A DNA stretch of 64,000 bases, from positions 6,841,044 through 6,905,043 of the forward strand of contig NC_079206.1 of the NCBI RefSeq assembly GCF_026745355.1, given 5' to 3'. Made by a program: the position numbers and the translations under genes. The DNA comes from Beta vulgaris subsp. vulgaris. Its lineage: Eukaryota; Streptophyta; Magnoliopsida; Caryophyllales; Amaranthaceae. Positions within the stretch are counted from its first letter, which is position 1, and each line of letters opens with the position of its first letter. Below the pieces are notes generated by a model. The model was not told the DNA's origin. It made no database searches and saw nothing but the letters and a program-made list of their open reading frames with translations. Of the stretch, positions 1 through 10,229 are shown in pieces.

Positions 1-18
1 CTTATTGTGTTAGGCTAT

Positions 19-1588
19 CACTAGTACAGAAAAGGCGATTTGCGTCGGATGTGAGGCGCCCATTTGCGTCGGACGCAGGTGCGACGCCAAAGCCCTCGAC
101 GCAAATGACTAGGAAACTATCTGCGTCGGACAAAAAACGACGCAAATGGGTGGGCTATTTGCGTCGCACCTGTATACGGTACGACGCAAGTGGATCTTGC
201 CAGCCCCCCATTTCTAACCCAGCAGCCATTTTTAAGTGATTTGCGTCGCATGAATCACTTGGAGCGACGCAAATCAAGTATTTTTTGCTTAAAAAAAATG
301 AATTTGCGTCGCATCCGTGATTAGGTGCGACGCAAATCAGGTCTTTTTTTAAAAAAAAAAATATTTTTGCATCCTTCAAACATCAGATCTAAAACAGAAT
401 GAAAATCTTAATAGTATTGCAAAAATTCATCTGTGTTGTGTCCAAACTAAAATCCAAATCATCCGTTTACAGAAAAAAAAAACTAAAAACAATACATGAT
501 TTACAGAAACTTAAGATGAGAAAATTACTGAAAATTAAAAAAGAAAATTACAACAATACAGAAGATGGAGCAGATCTAGAGATACTCGAGCACAATTACA
601 ACAATACTCGAGCAGATTATTGTGAAATCAACAAATAATCTGATATCTTCTTCCTGTTTGGGCTATCAATTGCTACTCGTGTCTCATACTCGAGCAAAAT
701 ACCGAAATCTCTGAAATGAGAAAAGATAAAAAAAAATCAAAATCCTAATTCAGGATGAGCACTAAACTGATGTAATTCATCGACTATGATTATGACGAAA
801 TGAAATTAGTAGAGACTTATTATTTTTACAAAAATCGAGAAAGAATTGAAATCAGAACCCTAACCATTCGTATTTCGCTTCGCCATGGATGTCAGCGTTT
901 CTTTGAACGAAGATGGAGCAGATCTAGAGATGAACAAAGATGTCGAGGAGTTTTTCGTTGAACTTCACATCAAAAACTTCGCCGGAGAGGTTGCGTTCCT
1001 GCGTCGGAGAGAGAGAGAGAGGTTGTGCGCGCCGATTCTCGAAAACTAGTGACGAAATGAAACGAAAAAGAAAGAACAAACCGTCGGTGCATGAGATGGT
1101 GAACGAACCGTCGGAGAGAGAGATGGTGAACGAGATGTAAACGAGTTATCTGAAACGAACGATGAACGCATTCGTAGATCTGACTGAGTTCGTCGACTGT
1201 AAAGAAGTGGCCGGAGAGAGAGAGAGAGTTTGAGGAGAGAGAGAGAGTTTTAGGGTTTGAGAGACTGTGAGGAGAGAGGCGCGAGAGAGAGAGGGGAATT
1301 TTAGGGTTTGAGAGACTGTGAGGAAGAGGCGCGAGGGAGAGAGGGGAAAATGAAGAGGCGCGGTTACTTTTTAGGTTATATATTTGGATGGGCCAAAATC
1401 TGCGTCGGATGGGCCATGTGATCCGACGCAATTTGGTCTTTTGCAACGCAAACAAATACGATGCGACGCAGATAGCTTAGATGTGCGTCGCACTCTTCTT
1501 CATGTGCGACGCAAATAGGGTTTTTGCGTCATTTCTGTTTAAGTGCGACGCACATCAGGGGACGCAAATTGTCGTTTTTCTACTAGTG
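19..1588. mobile_element. Non-autonomous CACTA (En/Spm-like) DNA transposon
   Basis: The element begins CACTAGTACAGAAAA and ends with the inverted counterpart TTTTTCTACTAGTG. It is flanked by the 3-bp duplication TAT (16-18 and 1589-1591), the TSD length expected of CACTA elements. Both subterminal regions (about 30-330 and 1390-1570) carry many direct and inverted copies of a motif around TTTGCGTCGCA, as expected for transposase-binding repeats. The interior (about 380-1380) is AT-rich, then rich in GAGAGA runs, and has no transposase ORF, so the 1570-bp element must depend on a transposase in trans. Short ORFs inside it look fortuitous. Very secure as a TIR element; the superfamily follows from the CACTA termini plus the 3-bp TSD. 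Confidence 0.93.
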
Positions 1589-1835
1589 TATGGTCATATT
1601 TTGCTAAAACAGTTAGTTAATGATGCAATATAAGTTATTTGTTTGCAATCAGTTAGTATTTGTCAATTGTTGTGAATGGTTGTTCAATGTACTCAAACAA
1701 ACAGAAGATAGTCAAACAAAACCTTAACTTATCATAGAAGATGTGACAAATATCACAACATTGGTACATCAATTCCTTAGATCAAACTACATTCTCCCCC
1801 ATCCCATTACATTGCTATTATAACAACAACCTATC

Positions 1836-2268
1836 CTAACCTAATAACTTAGAAACAATAAAGCTAACAACAAGTGCAAAAACACATGCTATGATAACAA
1901 CAACCCCCAAGTTTTGTTGTGGAGCTTCCACAGTCCTCTTCACCTTATCCATTTCTTCTTTGCCTTCACCAATTCATCAGCAAGCCTGTTTTTTTCATGT
2001 TCAACAAACACAAATTTTGCCTTCAGCACATTCATTTCAGTTGCCAATCTCTGTTTCTCACCAAGAAGTACATTGGTCACTTCTTTTTGCCAATTACATG
2101 GCTCTTTATCAATCCACTCAAAAAAATTGCACCCCTTGTGCCCTGTCTCGAAATTGTAGAACTTACAAGCCAAAAACTCCTTCCTGGGTTGTCATGAGTC
2201 CAAGCAGTCTTCTTTGCAGCTCTAATCCCACAGTTACACCTTCGTTCATGTTGAGAAGAAGAAGACAT
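1836..2268 (-). pseudogene. GRF-type zinc-finger protein with C-terminal membrane anchor, frameshifted
   Basis: Reading from the ATG at 2268, the protein starts MSSSSQHERRCNCG and continues into TAWTHDNPGRSFW, then after a +1 shift near 2170 into CKFYNFETGHKGCNFFEWID. Together these have the Cys/His spacing of a zf-GRF domain (CxC, then C, then GCxFFEW). A Lys/Glu-rich stretch likely to form a coiled coil follows. A second shift near 1950-1962 leads to a hydrophobic C-terminus (VVVIIACVFALVVSFIVS) and a stop at 1836. Short plant proteins of this layout are common and often carried by Mutator-like elements. Both breaks are single-base, the first beside a G run, so sequencing error and pseudogenisation are both possible. 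Function is unknown beyond possible nucleic-acid binding by the GRF finger. Confidence 0.7.
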
Positions 2269-2539
2269 GATGACTTGCCCAAATTCTCCCAAAAACCCTA
2301 ATTTTTCGCAAAATTCTCCTGTACTAACTACAACACCAAATTAAAAAGTGGAGGAAGAAGTGATAATGGAAATTAGATAGTGTAAGTGCGAATGGTAATT
2401 TGGGGAAAATTTAATTGCCAATTGAAGAACACAGAAGAGAGAAGGAGAGAGAGAAAAGGATTTTGGGGGGAAATTTGGGTGAAAATGGGGTTTGGGGTTT
2501 TATCGGGTTTTTTTGGGGGAATTTGGGGGGTTTTTTGGT

Positions 2540-2735
2540 TCAGTTAATGATCACGTGCTTCGCACGTGGTCTGGTCAACGCCGGAATTTTTAGTCAATGC
2601 TCAGAATCCGGCAAAAGGTGCTAAGTTACAACAAAAAAGTTGGTAAAAGGTACTTGTTCACAACATTTTTTATATAAGGTACTTTTTCACAAAAAGTGAT
2701 ATATATAAGGTACTTTCTGACAAAAAATCCTATTT
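2540..2735. repeat. Candidate right end of a Mutator-like element holding the GRF locus
   Basis: After the GRF locus comes a short palindrome (CACGTGC-TTC-GCACGTG, about 2552-2568). It is followed by reiterated AAGGTAC(T/C)TT phrases separated by TATATAAGG and CACAAAAAG. The layout resembles the MULE-like arm at 62150-62300, which also combines 'ACAACCTTT' phrases with a CCGGCATTGACT block. The left end would lie beyond the window or be hidden by the CACTA insertion. Assignment is tentative. Confidence 0.3.
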
Positions 2736-4322
2736 TTTAAGTGCTTTTGATGAACTTTCACAAACTTAATAAATTGTGGAATATAAACCTTGAGAGTTGA
2801 AACAAACAGGTCCGGTCCGAAGGAGTGTTTTGAGGGATAATGGCCTAGGACTCAAGCTCGAAAGAAGCCCAACAATCCTCTAAAGTTTTAAATGAGTAGT
2901 CATGAAAAAAAATCTTCAATTTTCACGCTGGAAGGTGGAAGCCTGGAATTACGCTTGCTTGAACAATAAAACTTCACGCCTTCACCATAACGGTTTCTCG
3001 CATCTCGCCTTCCCTTTCTCTCTCACACACTCTCATTTCCCAATATCCAAACAAAGATTATTAAAAGAGATGGTCTAATTTTAACAAAAGTAGACGTAGT
3101 CACTAAATGAACTAAACTAGTCATTGAAAGAAATTAACCTAGTTACTATTGGGCTGATTCTCTTTTTAATGTTGGGATGATTCTCTTTTTAATGTTGGGC
3201 TTATCATTGCCTAATTTTAATTTAAAAATAGATGGTCTCTTACAAGATAACTTCATATCCAAATTAAACTCTTTTTCTACTTCCAAAAATTTTCTCTAAT
3301 CATCATTAAACTTGTGGAAAAATTTCATATTTCTAAAAATTAAGTTGTGATTGTAACACCTTCTTGAACTTCTCTAAATTATGGCAATCGGAATTTTTTT
3401 TGCTACCGTTTAAGTAGAAATAATTGCATTTAAATAATGCATCACTTATAAGTTTTATTCTCAATCAATTGAAGTTATTAAGAAATTATGAAATTAGGAA
3501 TAAAAGTGTTCTTTATGGGAAATTTTGTTGTCGAGTGTCTGTGGTTGGGATTGATTTGTCCCTACGGACGATGGTCGATTGCCTTGCTGAAGCCGTGGGC
3601 GTCTTCAATCTTCCAGTTGGTAGTGCCTATAGCCTATAGGACTTTTGGCACATAAGTCAATGTGTTGCAATTTCATTTTCTAATTTTCTTGTAATATAAT
3701 TTGAGTGTTTGATTTTTTTTGTGTAAAACTTGCAATGTGGCTTAAAAAACATTTATTTGAAAGTGAAAAAGAGGAAAAAGAGATAACTTGTTGAATATTT
3801 ACTAAAATCACACTAAGGTGTTGTTGACAATGGACAGTAGTGTTGTTGTTAGGATGTAGTTCATGAAAATTTAGATCAATATGTTTTTATTTTATTCTAT
3901 TATAAATTGCATCTTTTTTTTTTAAAGGACCTTAATCTATTATTTTACTTAGGACCCCAAAAAGATCAGAACAGGTCTTGGATACAAACCATAACTCCTA
4001 AATTGTAACTTCTAGTTCTACAATGAAGAGTCTGGTTTCCTACTTTTCTTTTGGCTGAATGGATTCGAAAAAAATCCTTAGTACCTTCCGATTGTAGTAA
4101 TTATATTTCGAACAAAGTATACAAAATTGTTTGATTTCTTATGTGTTAAGTAAACGACAAGCTATACATAAAGAGAATTTTTTTTCCATTTTGTCAGACC
4201 TAAAACTTTTTTTTTAGGGGACCTAGAACCATTAAGTTTTCAATCAAACAACGTGATTATTTTCCATTTACAAATCTTTCAGATTCCCATATTTTTTAAT
4301 ATTTAAACAAGTACTATAAATA
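2736..4322. other. AT-rich intergenic DNA with one interspersed repeat
   Basis: No supported gene. A diverged copy of a repeat also found at about 21985-22145 lies at about 3085-3265; both contain the phrase TTATCATTGCCTAATTTTAA. The open frame at 3424-3639 lacks codon-like features or homology that I can recognise. Confidence 0.5.
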
Positions 4323-4570
4323 CTCCTCTTATAATATAGTGTTTGTTTTTTTCCTTGAGGTTTAAACTTTAAAATATTTTACCAAATATTCTCATTTGTA
4401 CATATAAAATAACATATTCATGTGGAATCTTGTTAAAATAACCTCAATATTTAATTTTAGAAAACTTTTTATATTTTTTGTCAATATATAAGAAATTGAA
4501 GATATTATTGATTAAAGTGTATCTTGTAAACACATGTAAAAAAGAAACAAACACTATATTATGTGGAGGA
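4323..4570. mobile_element. Stowaway-like MITE, degraded
   Basis: Inverted ends: CTCCTCTTATAATATAGTG at the left and the complement of the same phrase around 4545-4568 at the right. A TA dinucleotide precedes the left end. The interior is AT-rich and noncoding. The end motif resembles the better preserved copy at 23008-23373. Confidence 0.6.
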
Positions 4571-4891
4571 AAATAATTACTTGGCGACTATTCCGCCATA
4601 AATGAGAATTCTCGGCATAAATGTTACGGTCTGCCACTTGCATTAGACAGGTTCTGTGCATGGCAGCATGGCTAAGGTTTCACGTGTCTAATATATGCCC
4701 CGAAATGTACAATACGGCCTGTACGAATACTATGCTTTGCTTTTGGAAAACTACTCGTTGAGTGACGCATTATTTAGTTAATGAACGTTATTGGCATTAA
4801 TCGTAGTTATGAGCCTGTCGCTATGCACTGTAAGGATAATTTTTTAAATCGAGTCCTTTCTGCGTTTGTTGAAGGTCGACTTAATTTACCA

Positions 4892-5236
4892 CTCCCTCCG
4901 TCTCAAAATATAGTTCTCATTTTTATTTTGGGTATTCTAAAATATAGTTTCCATTTTCATATTTAGTTCCACATTTTTTCCGTAATTTGTCTAACAAAAC
5001 CGTGTCTCATCATTTATTTGCTTCTTGAATTTTGTTTTTTGCTTTGTTTATTCAACCCAAGTGTTACAATTAATGTTCTTTCACCAATTATTCTCCATTC
5101 TCTCTCCTAAAATCATCTTTTCCCATACAACATTTATTTAAATAAACAAAAAATCTTTACTATCCCTCTTAGATTCTACTTGCATAAATTACCGTGAAAA
5201 AAGGGAAATGTGAACTATATTTTGGGACGGAGGGAG
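4892..5236. mobile_element. Stowaway-like MITE (CTCCCTCCGT termini)
   Basis: Left end CTCCCTCCGTCTCAAAATAT and right end with its inverted form ATATTTTGGGACGGAGGGAG. TA follows the right end; the left flank reads CA, probably a mutated TA. 345 bp, noncoding. The ends are those of Tc1/mariner-derived MITEs common in plants. Confidence 0.82.
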
Positions 5237-5239
5237 TAT

Positions 5240-5760
5240 CATATACCAGTAGTTTTAAGTTACAATATTTTAACAATATTTAATAAATACTACTATTTAT
5301 TTTGTGAAAATTTAATACTATGTTTGGAAATCATTTTAGCCTTTAGGTACCTTAAATAAAAGGTGCCAAAATAATTACAAGAATATTTCATTTAATAAGT
5401 GTTGGCTTAAATAATTCCGAAAGTGACTGAAATAGATAATAGGCGAACGATTTTGAACGGATGTGTACATATTTGATAAATGACTCTGGAGCTAATATTT
5501 CTTGTTAACAACATGTTATTTTTTTCGCATTTTTTCATTTTACTTTTATTTATCCTATTTTTTTTTATTAAATTATAAGCCTAAATCACATGTACATGTG
5601 CCGACAAAAGTTAGATTATGAGTCATTTATGACACTTGCTACACCAGGCCAATAGTTTGTGGTGGTTTGGCTATTAATCAAAGTTAATGGCACTGGGTGC
5701 ACCCACATCGTATTGTGGTGTTGAGGTCAATTTTGCCTAATATATATACTTCAAAACAGG
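5240..5760. other. AT-rich intergenic DNA, no gene seen
   Basis: No coding or repeat structure that I can name, apart from short homopolymer tracts. Confidence 0.45.
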
Positions 5761-5761
5761 C

Positions 5762-6137
5762 AATATTTCATAAAACTACTTTTTACATAACCAGAATTTT
5801 CAAAAAAGCTACCTTATTAAAATTTTCTTTCAAAAATCTACCTCATATAACAAATTTCTTTCAATATGCTACCATTTGACCCTTAATGAGGTTTAACCAT
5901 CAGTAATGGGGTAGGTGACCACAAAATGCTTTTCATTACTCCCCTCTCGTTTCCATCATCCTTCCTCGTTACCCCGTCGGCAGCAACCTTTAAGGCAGCA
6001 GTCTATTAATTATTAATGGTATTAACTATAAACATAAAATGGTAGTATATTGAAAGAAATTTACTATATAAGGTAGTATCTTGAAAAAAAAAAGATAGTT
6101 TTTTAAAAATTTACCTTAAAACAATAACATTAGTCAA
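5762..6137. repeat. Decayed inverted-repeat element
   Basis: The left arm (about 5765-5885) and right arm (about 6025-6135) are imperfect inverted repeats. Both carry the phrase AAATTTCTTTCAATATRCTACCATTT in one or other orientation, together with 'AGCTACCTT/AAGGTAGTA' phrases. Spacer about 140 bp, noncoding. Long AT-rich arms suggest a Mutator-like or foldback element; no target duplication was identified. Confidence 0.5.
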
Positions 6138-6289
6138 AACTGTATTTCCTCCTCTCTTTAACATATGCAATATTATTGGAAGTTAATATAATCAACTATC
6201 GAAATTTTTGCAAAACACTAGCTTCCACAACCATTTTCTCCCAAAAACATACCCTAGCGCAGCAAATCCTCAAAAGAAGAAACCCCATG

Positions 6290-7035
6290 GGCTCGCCGAC
6301 CACCTGAGTCGCTTGGGCACGGTGGCTATCGAGCCCCTCCCCCTTCCTCTTCCGCGTCTGTCGACCCTAGCTTTCCCAGTCGTTTCCTTCATTGATGTTA
6401 TCCAGTATCGGAAGGTCGTCGTCCCTTCTACATCCCTCCTCCCCTGTCGCGTCTGTCGGGCCTCCATTCCCCTTCCCCTGTTTTTATTTCGTCGGGATTC
6501 CCCCCCCCCCCCCCTCTTACTTGGTCGAGCTTCCCTTCCCCCTCCCCCGTTTTGTTTTGTCGGGCCTCCCTTACCTGTCCCCTCTTACTTGGTCGGGCTT
6601 CCCTTCCCCCTCCCCCGTTTTGTTTCGTCGGGCATCCCCTCCCGGCCCCTCTCCTATCTTTGTTTCATCAGGCTTCCCTTCCCCTGTTTTGTTTGTTTTT
6701 TTTCGTCGAGCATAACACTCCCTTCCCCCTGTTTTTTCGTTGGCCTCCCCTTCCTCCTCCCTTTTTTTTTTTTGCTCGTTGGACTTCCGATCCCTTTCCA
6801 CTCCCCTTTTTTTTGCCAGTTGGGCCTCCCATCCCCCTCACCTATTCGTGGTATTCTGTCGTGCCCCCTTCTCCCTTTGTTGGTCGAGTTTTAGTTTTTG
6901 GGCCTCCCCTTCCTTTCCCCCTTGGTTGGTAGGCTTCCCTTTCCTCTCCCCCGTGCTTGTTGCTCCCCTTCCCTTCCCCCTTGGTTGGAAGGCTTCCCTT
7001 TCCTCTCCCCCGTGCTTGTTGCTCCCTTCCCTAAC
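6290..7035. repeat. C/T-rich minisatellite
   Basis: A degenerate tandem array built from phrases such as TCGGGCTTCCCTTCCCCCTC followed by CCGTTTTGTTTCG. It occurs roughly ten times, with a period near 25-28 bp and a higher-order period near 54 bp. The last two units (about 6917-7030) are almost identical. Long open frames in all three forward frames are a by-product of the repeated composition, not evidence of a gene. Confidence 0.8.
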
Positions 7036-7069
7036 TATGTTAGATATAAGTAAGTTAGTTGTTTTTTAA

Positions 7070-8340
7070 TATGTGTGGTTAGTTGTCAAATAGTCTTTCT
7101 TTCGAGTTGCTAAGCATGTTGTTCGTAGTTAGGTATGGCAATTAAAAAATATTTGCCAGTTGGATAAAGGATGGTGGTTTAATGTTGTAATAGTATAATA
7201 TGCAGTTCTTTTTGGAATCTTTGATGAAGGAACAGGTGACTAAAGAGGATGAGAAGTGTGAGTGTGGTCGAGGCGATGAATGATATTCATGGTTGGGACA
7301 TGTGTTTTCCGATTTCACAAATCGGATGTGCATGTGTTCTAGAGCTCAAAAATTTTAGCTTGGCATTGATCTTAATGGTTTTTGCCTTGAAAAATTCAAT
7401 TCCGAAGGCGACACCGCAATTGCGTCTGATGGAGTGCAGCACGCCCCCTTTCTCCTACCTAATAGAGAAACTTGAAATACTCTCAAGATCATGAGCCACA
7501 AATCCAGAGCGACTAGAGATCGTTGGGATTGCTCATGTGGCGAGATGTGAAGCTCGCCATTGGTTGTTCGTTGTCCAGATCATAAACAACATTTGCTTCT
7601 CCTACCACTTCCATCAGCCTTATGTGATTTGTGAGTCTAGTTTGTTTATTTATAGGTATGAAAATTGTTCTCATTAGTTGCAGTTTAAAACTATAAACAT
7701 GAAGGTATTAGAAGCTCGGATGCGGTCACATGGATAGATCAAGCATGCTTTGCTCCAAATTATGTAAAAATGATAGATAGTTCCATTACTAGCTACTTGA
7801 GACAACAAATACAAGGAAATTGCGCCACAATTTTGCGAACTGGTTCATTGCAGATTCATTGAAAACTAAGTTGATTTGATCTTGTTTGATTGTATTTTAT
7901 TTTTCTTTTATTAATACCTATTATAGATGTCGCTTGGCTTTCAAATATTGGAATTTCTCTTTTAAAAAAACTATGTGAGAAGTCTAATAAATGTATACAA
8001 TACTTGTGTCACTATGCGGGATCCAAGAAACCTGAAATGGGGATGCAAAAATAAACTTTAACTTATCACAGTTATTGATAGGACAAGTTAGTGTCTATAT
8101 TCATAGAAATTGAAGTGTTTTAAAAGCATCTTAAAATGGATCTCTTTTTAAAGATCTAAAAATAACGTTGTTGTTACATTTATTTTATTTTTTGCTTAAT
8201 ATTTCTAGAACATGGCTATTTGAAGATTTTTAATGATTTCCCAGCCCCTCTTCTAATATACAATAAGTGTCCCTCAATATATGATTTTCAACTATTTTGC
8301 ATCCTCACTTGATCAGAAAACGGGGATGCAGTTGCTTCCT
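7070..8340. other. Noncoding region with a LINE-like repeat copy (about 7655-7960)
   Basis: The stretch at about 7655-7960 is a diverged direct copy of 9187-9485. Shared phrases include AAAATTGTTCTCATT, GATGCGGTYAACATGG-like sequence and TATTRTAGATGTCGYTTGGC. No intact gene was found elsewhere in the interval. Confidence 0.5.
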
Positions 8341-8344
8341 ATAA

Positions 8345-8590
8345 GAGCGCTCCCAATGGTTGTCCTCCTTGTGGGTTATGAGAGAGAGTATAAAAATAAT
8401 ATTAGTTTATTAGGAGAGAGAAAAAATTTGGCCAAAAAATTGATGTCCAGCTCTTCATGATGGACCAAGAAAAAGAGGAGCAAAGAAGGAAATGGAGGAG
8501 AGAAAAAAAAATAGTGAGGTAGGTGAAAGAGTGAGAAAGTAATAAAATAATTGATGACCACAAATTATAGGGCAACTATTGGTTGTGCTC
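8345..8590. mobile_element. Tourist-like (PIF/Harbinger-type) MITE
   Basis: Left end GAGCGCTCCCAATGGTTG; right end is the inverted form CAACTATTGGTTGTGCTC. TAA directly flanks both sides (8342-8344, 8591-8593), the 3-bp TSD of PIF/Harbinger elements. 246 bp, noncoding. The element at 40155-40990 has related GAGCACC ends. Confidence 0.78.
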
Positions 8591-8899
8591 TAAGGACTAC
8601 GTAGATTCGCTGGTCCGCCCATGCTTGCTTGTAACAAATACTCCCAAAGAAGACTTCGTTAGTTGGCTGAAGGAGTGATCAAGAAGCACCTAATTGTTGG
8701 TATGCATCACCAAAGGTCAAAGGATCATGATAATCATTCGATACATGTACAACCTATGGTACATATATAGATCCAGGCCACCATCTCACTTCCAATCATT
8801 TCAAAATAATTAAACTAGTAGTATGATTGTGTTCAATTAACGAGTTGCAACTAGCAAAGTGGGAGTCTCTGTTGCCAATTCATCTTAAAAACAAAATAA

Positions 8900-9550
8900 A
8901 CAAATAATCCATTAATAACCTAGCCACCTCTGCTCTCTCTTTTCTCTCTAAAACACTAGCCTCCTCTACCCTCTTTAACAGAATTAGGAGATGCTATGGA
9001 TAATTTCATCCATGATAAGCCCCTTTTTCCCTTTTATTTTCAGTTTTTAGTTTCTTTTCTTGTTTTGTTGAATAAATTAGTATATCTTTATGAGATTTCT
9101 TCAAACCCTGTTATGGGATTTTAGTCTCTGTTGTGGAGATCTCCTTCTCCCCCAGGGGAGCTATGAGTAGGGTTTTTTTTTATTTTAAATATATGAAAAA
9201 TTGTTCTCATTGTTGAAGTTCGAGACTCAACATGAAAGTATTGAAATCTCTGATGCGGTTAACATGGCTCGATCAAGAATGCTCTTCCAACACTATGTCA
9301 GAATGATAGATTTTCTCATCAATAGCTGCTTGATTCAGCAAATACAAGGGGGATGCATTGTATTGTTCGATCTGGCTCATTATTGTAGTTTCTTCGAATA
9401 TGAATTTAATTTAATTTTGTTTAATTGTATTTTGTTTTTCTTTAATATCTATTGTAGATGTCGTTTGGCCTTCAATTAATATTAAAAAAAAACAAACAAG
9501 AAAAGAAAAAGAACAAAAAAACAAGAAAAATAATAAAATAAATAGTGGAG
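8900..9550 (+). mobile_element. LINE-like 3' fragment with A-rich tail
   Basis: The segment 9187-9485 repeats 7655-7960. It closes with TTGTAGATGTCGTTTGGCC, then an A-rich tail (9482-9545), as expected for a target-primed insertion. The upstream part (8930-9180) is pyrimidine-rich. No reverse transcriptase motif is visible, so the LINE label rests on the tail and repetition only. Confidence 0.4.
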
Positions 9551-10228
9551 AGTATCTAAGGTAAACTGAACATATTCCTAGCCCTATATCCTCGTTGCTT
9601 CCATTTTGTAGGCAATGGCTAAAATTTTGTTATATTTTATAGACAATCGCTGAAAATATTCGAAGGTTTGAGCTGGATGTCTCGAAGGACCACATTTTTT
9701 GTTTCATAATATATGATTATTTAGTATAATTATTGGAGAATTTCAAATTAAAAAAAGGTGAGGCACAAATTTCAAGGTCGTCTATGGTATCGGATTGGAC
9801 TCATTAGAGCATAGAAGTATGGGACCAGGTGATGAAAGTAATAAAGTTCTACTTTGAGAACACAATCTTAGACTAATACTCGCAATTAATCAAATTATAT
9901 ATAGAAATTATGCTTGTTTTGGAGTTGTTACACATAAAGTCTCTCGTCAACATACTCAAACTTTTACTTTCAATGCACATTTGAAAACCAGGGAATATAA
10001 AAGTCAATGTCGCCGCTAGTTTTTGAGTAATACAGTGATTTTGATTTTAATTTTCTTACTTACTGTAGTTGATTTTGATCGATTAGGGCAGATCTAGGAA
10101 ATAGCCAAGGTGGCATGGCCCGCTGGCTCCCCTGCATTGAATTTGTATAGAAGGGAATAATTAAAGTTTATTAATGAAAATAATTGATCAAAGATTTTAA
10201 AATTTAATCTGAAAAAAGAGAAATAAGT
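9550..10228. other. AT-rich intergenic DNA, no gene seen
   Basis: No supported coding region, inverted repeat or known element end. Confidence 0.4.
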
Positions 10229-10229
10229 A

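Noticed and set aside
6208..6932. Long Pro/Leu/Phe-rich open frames (up to 228 codons)
   Set aside because: They arise from a C/T-rich tandem repeat that lacks stops in several frames; no domain.
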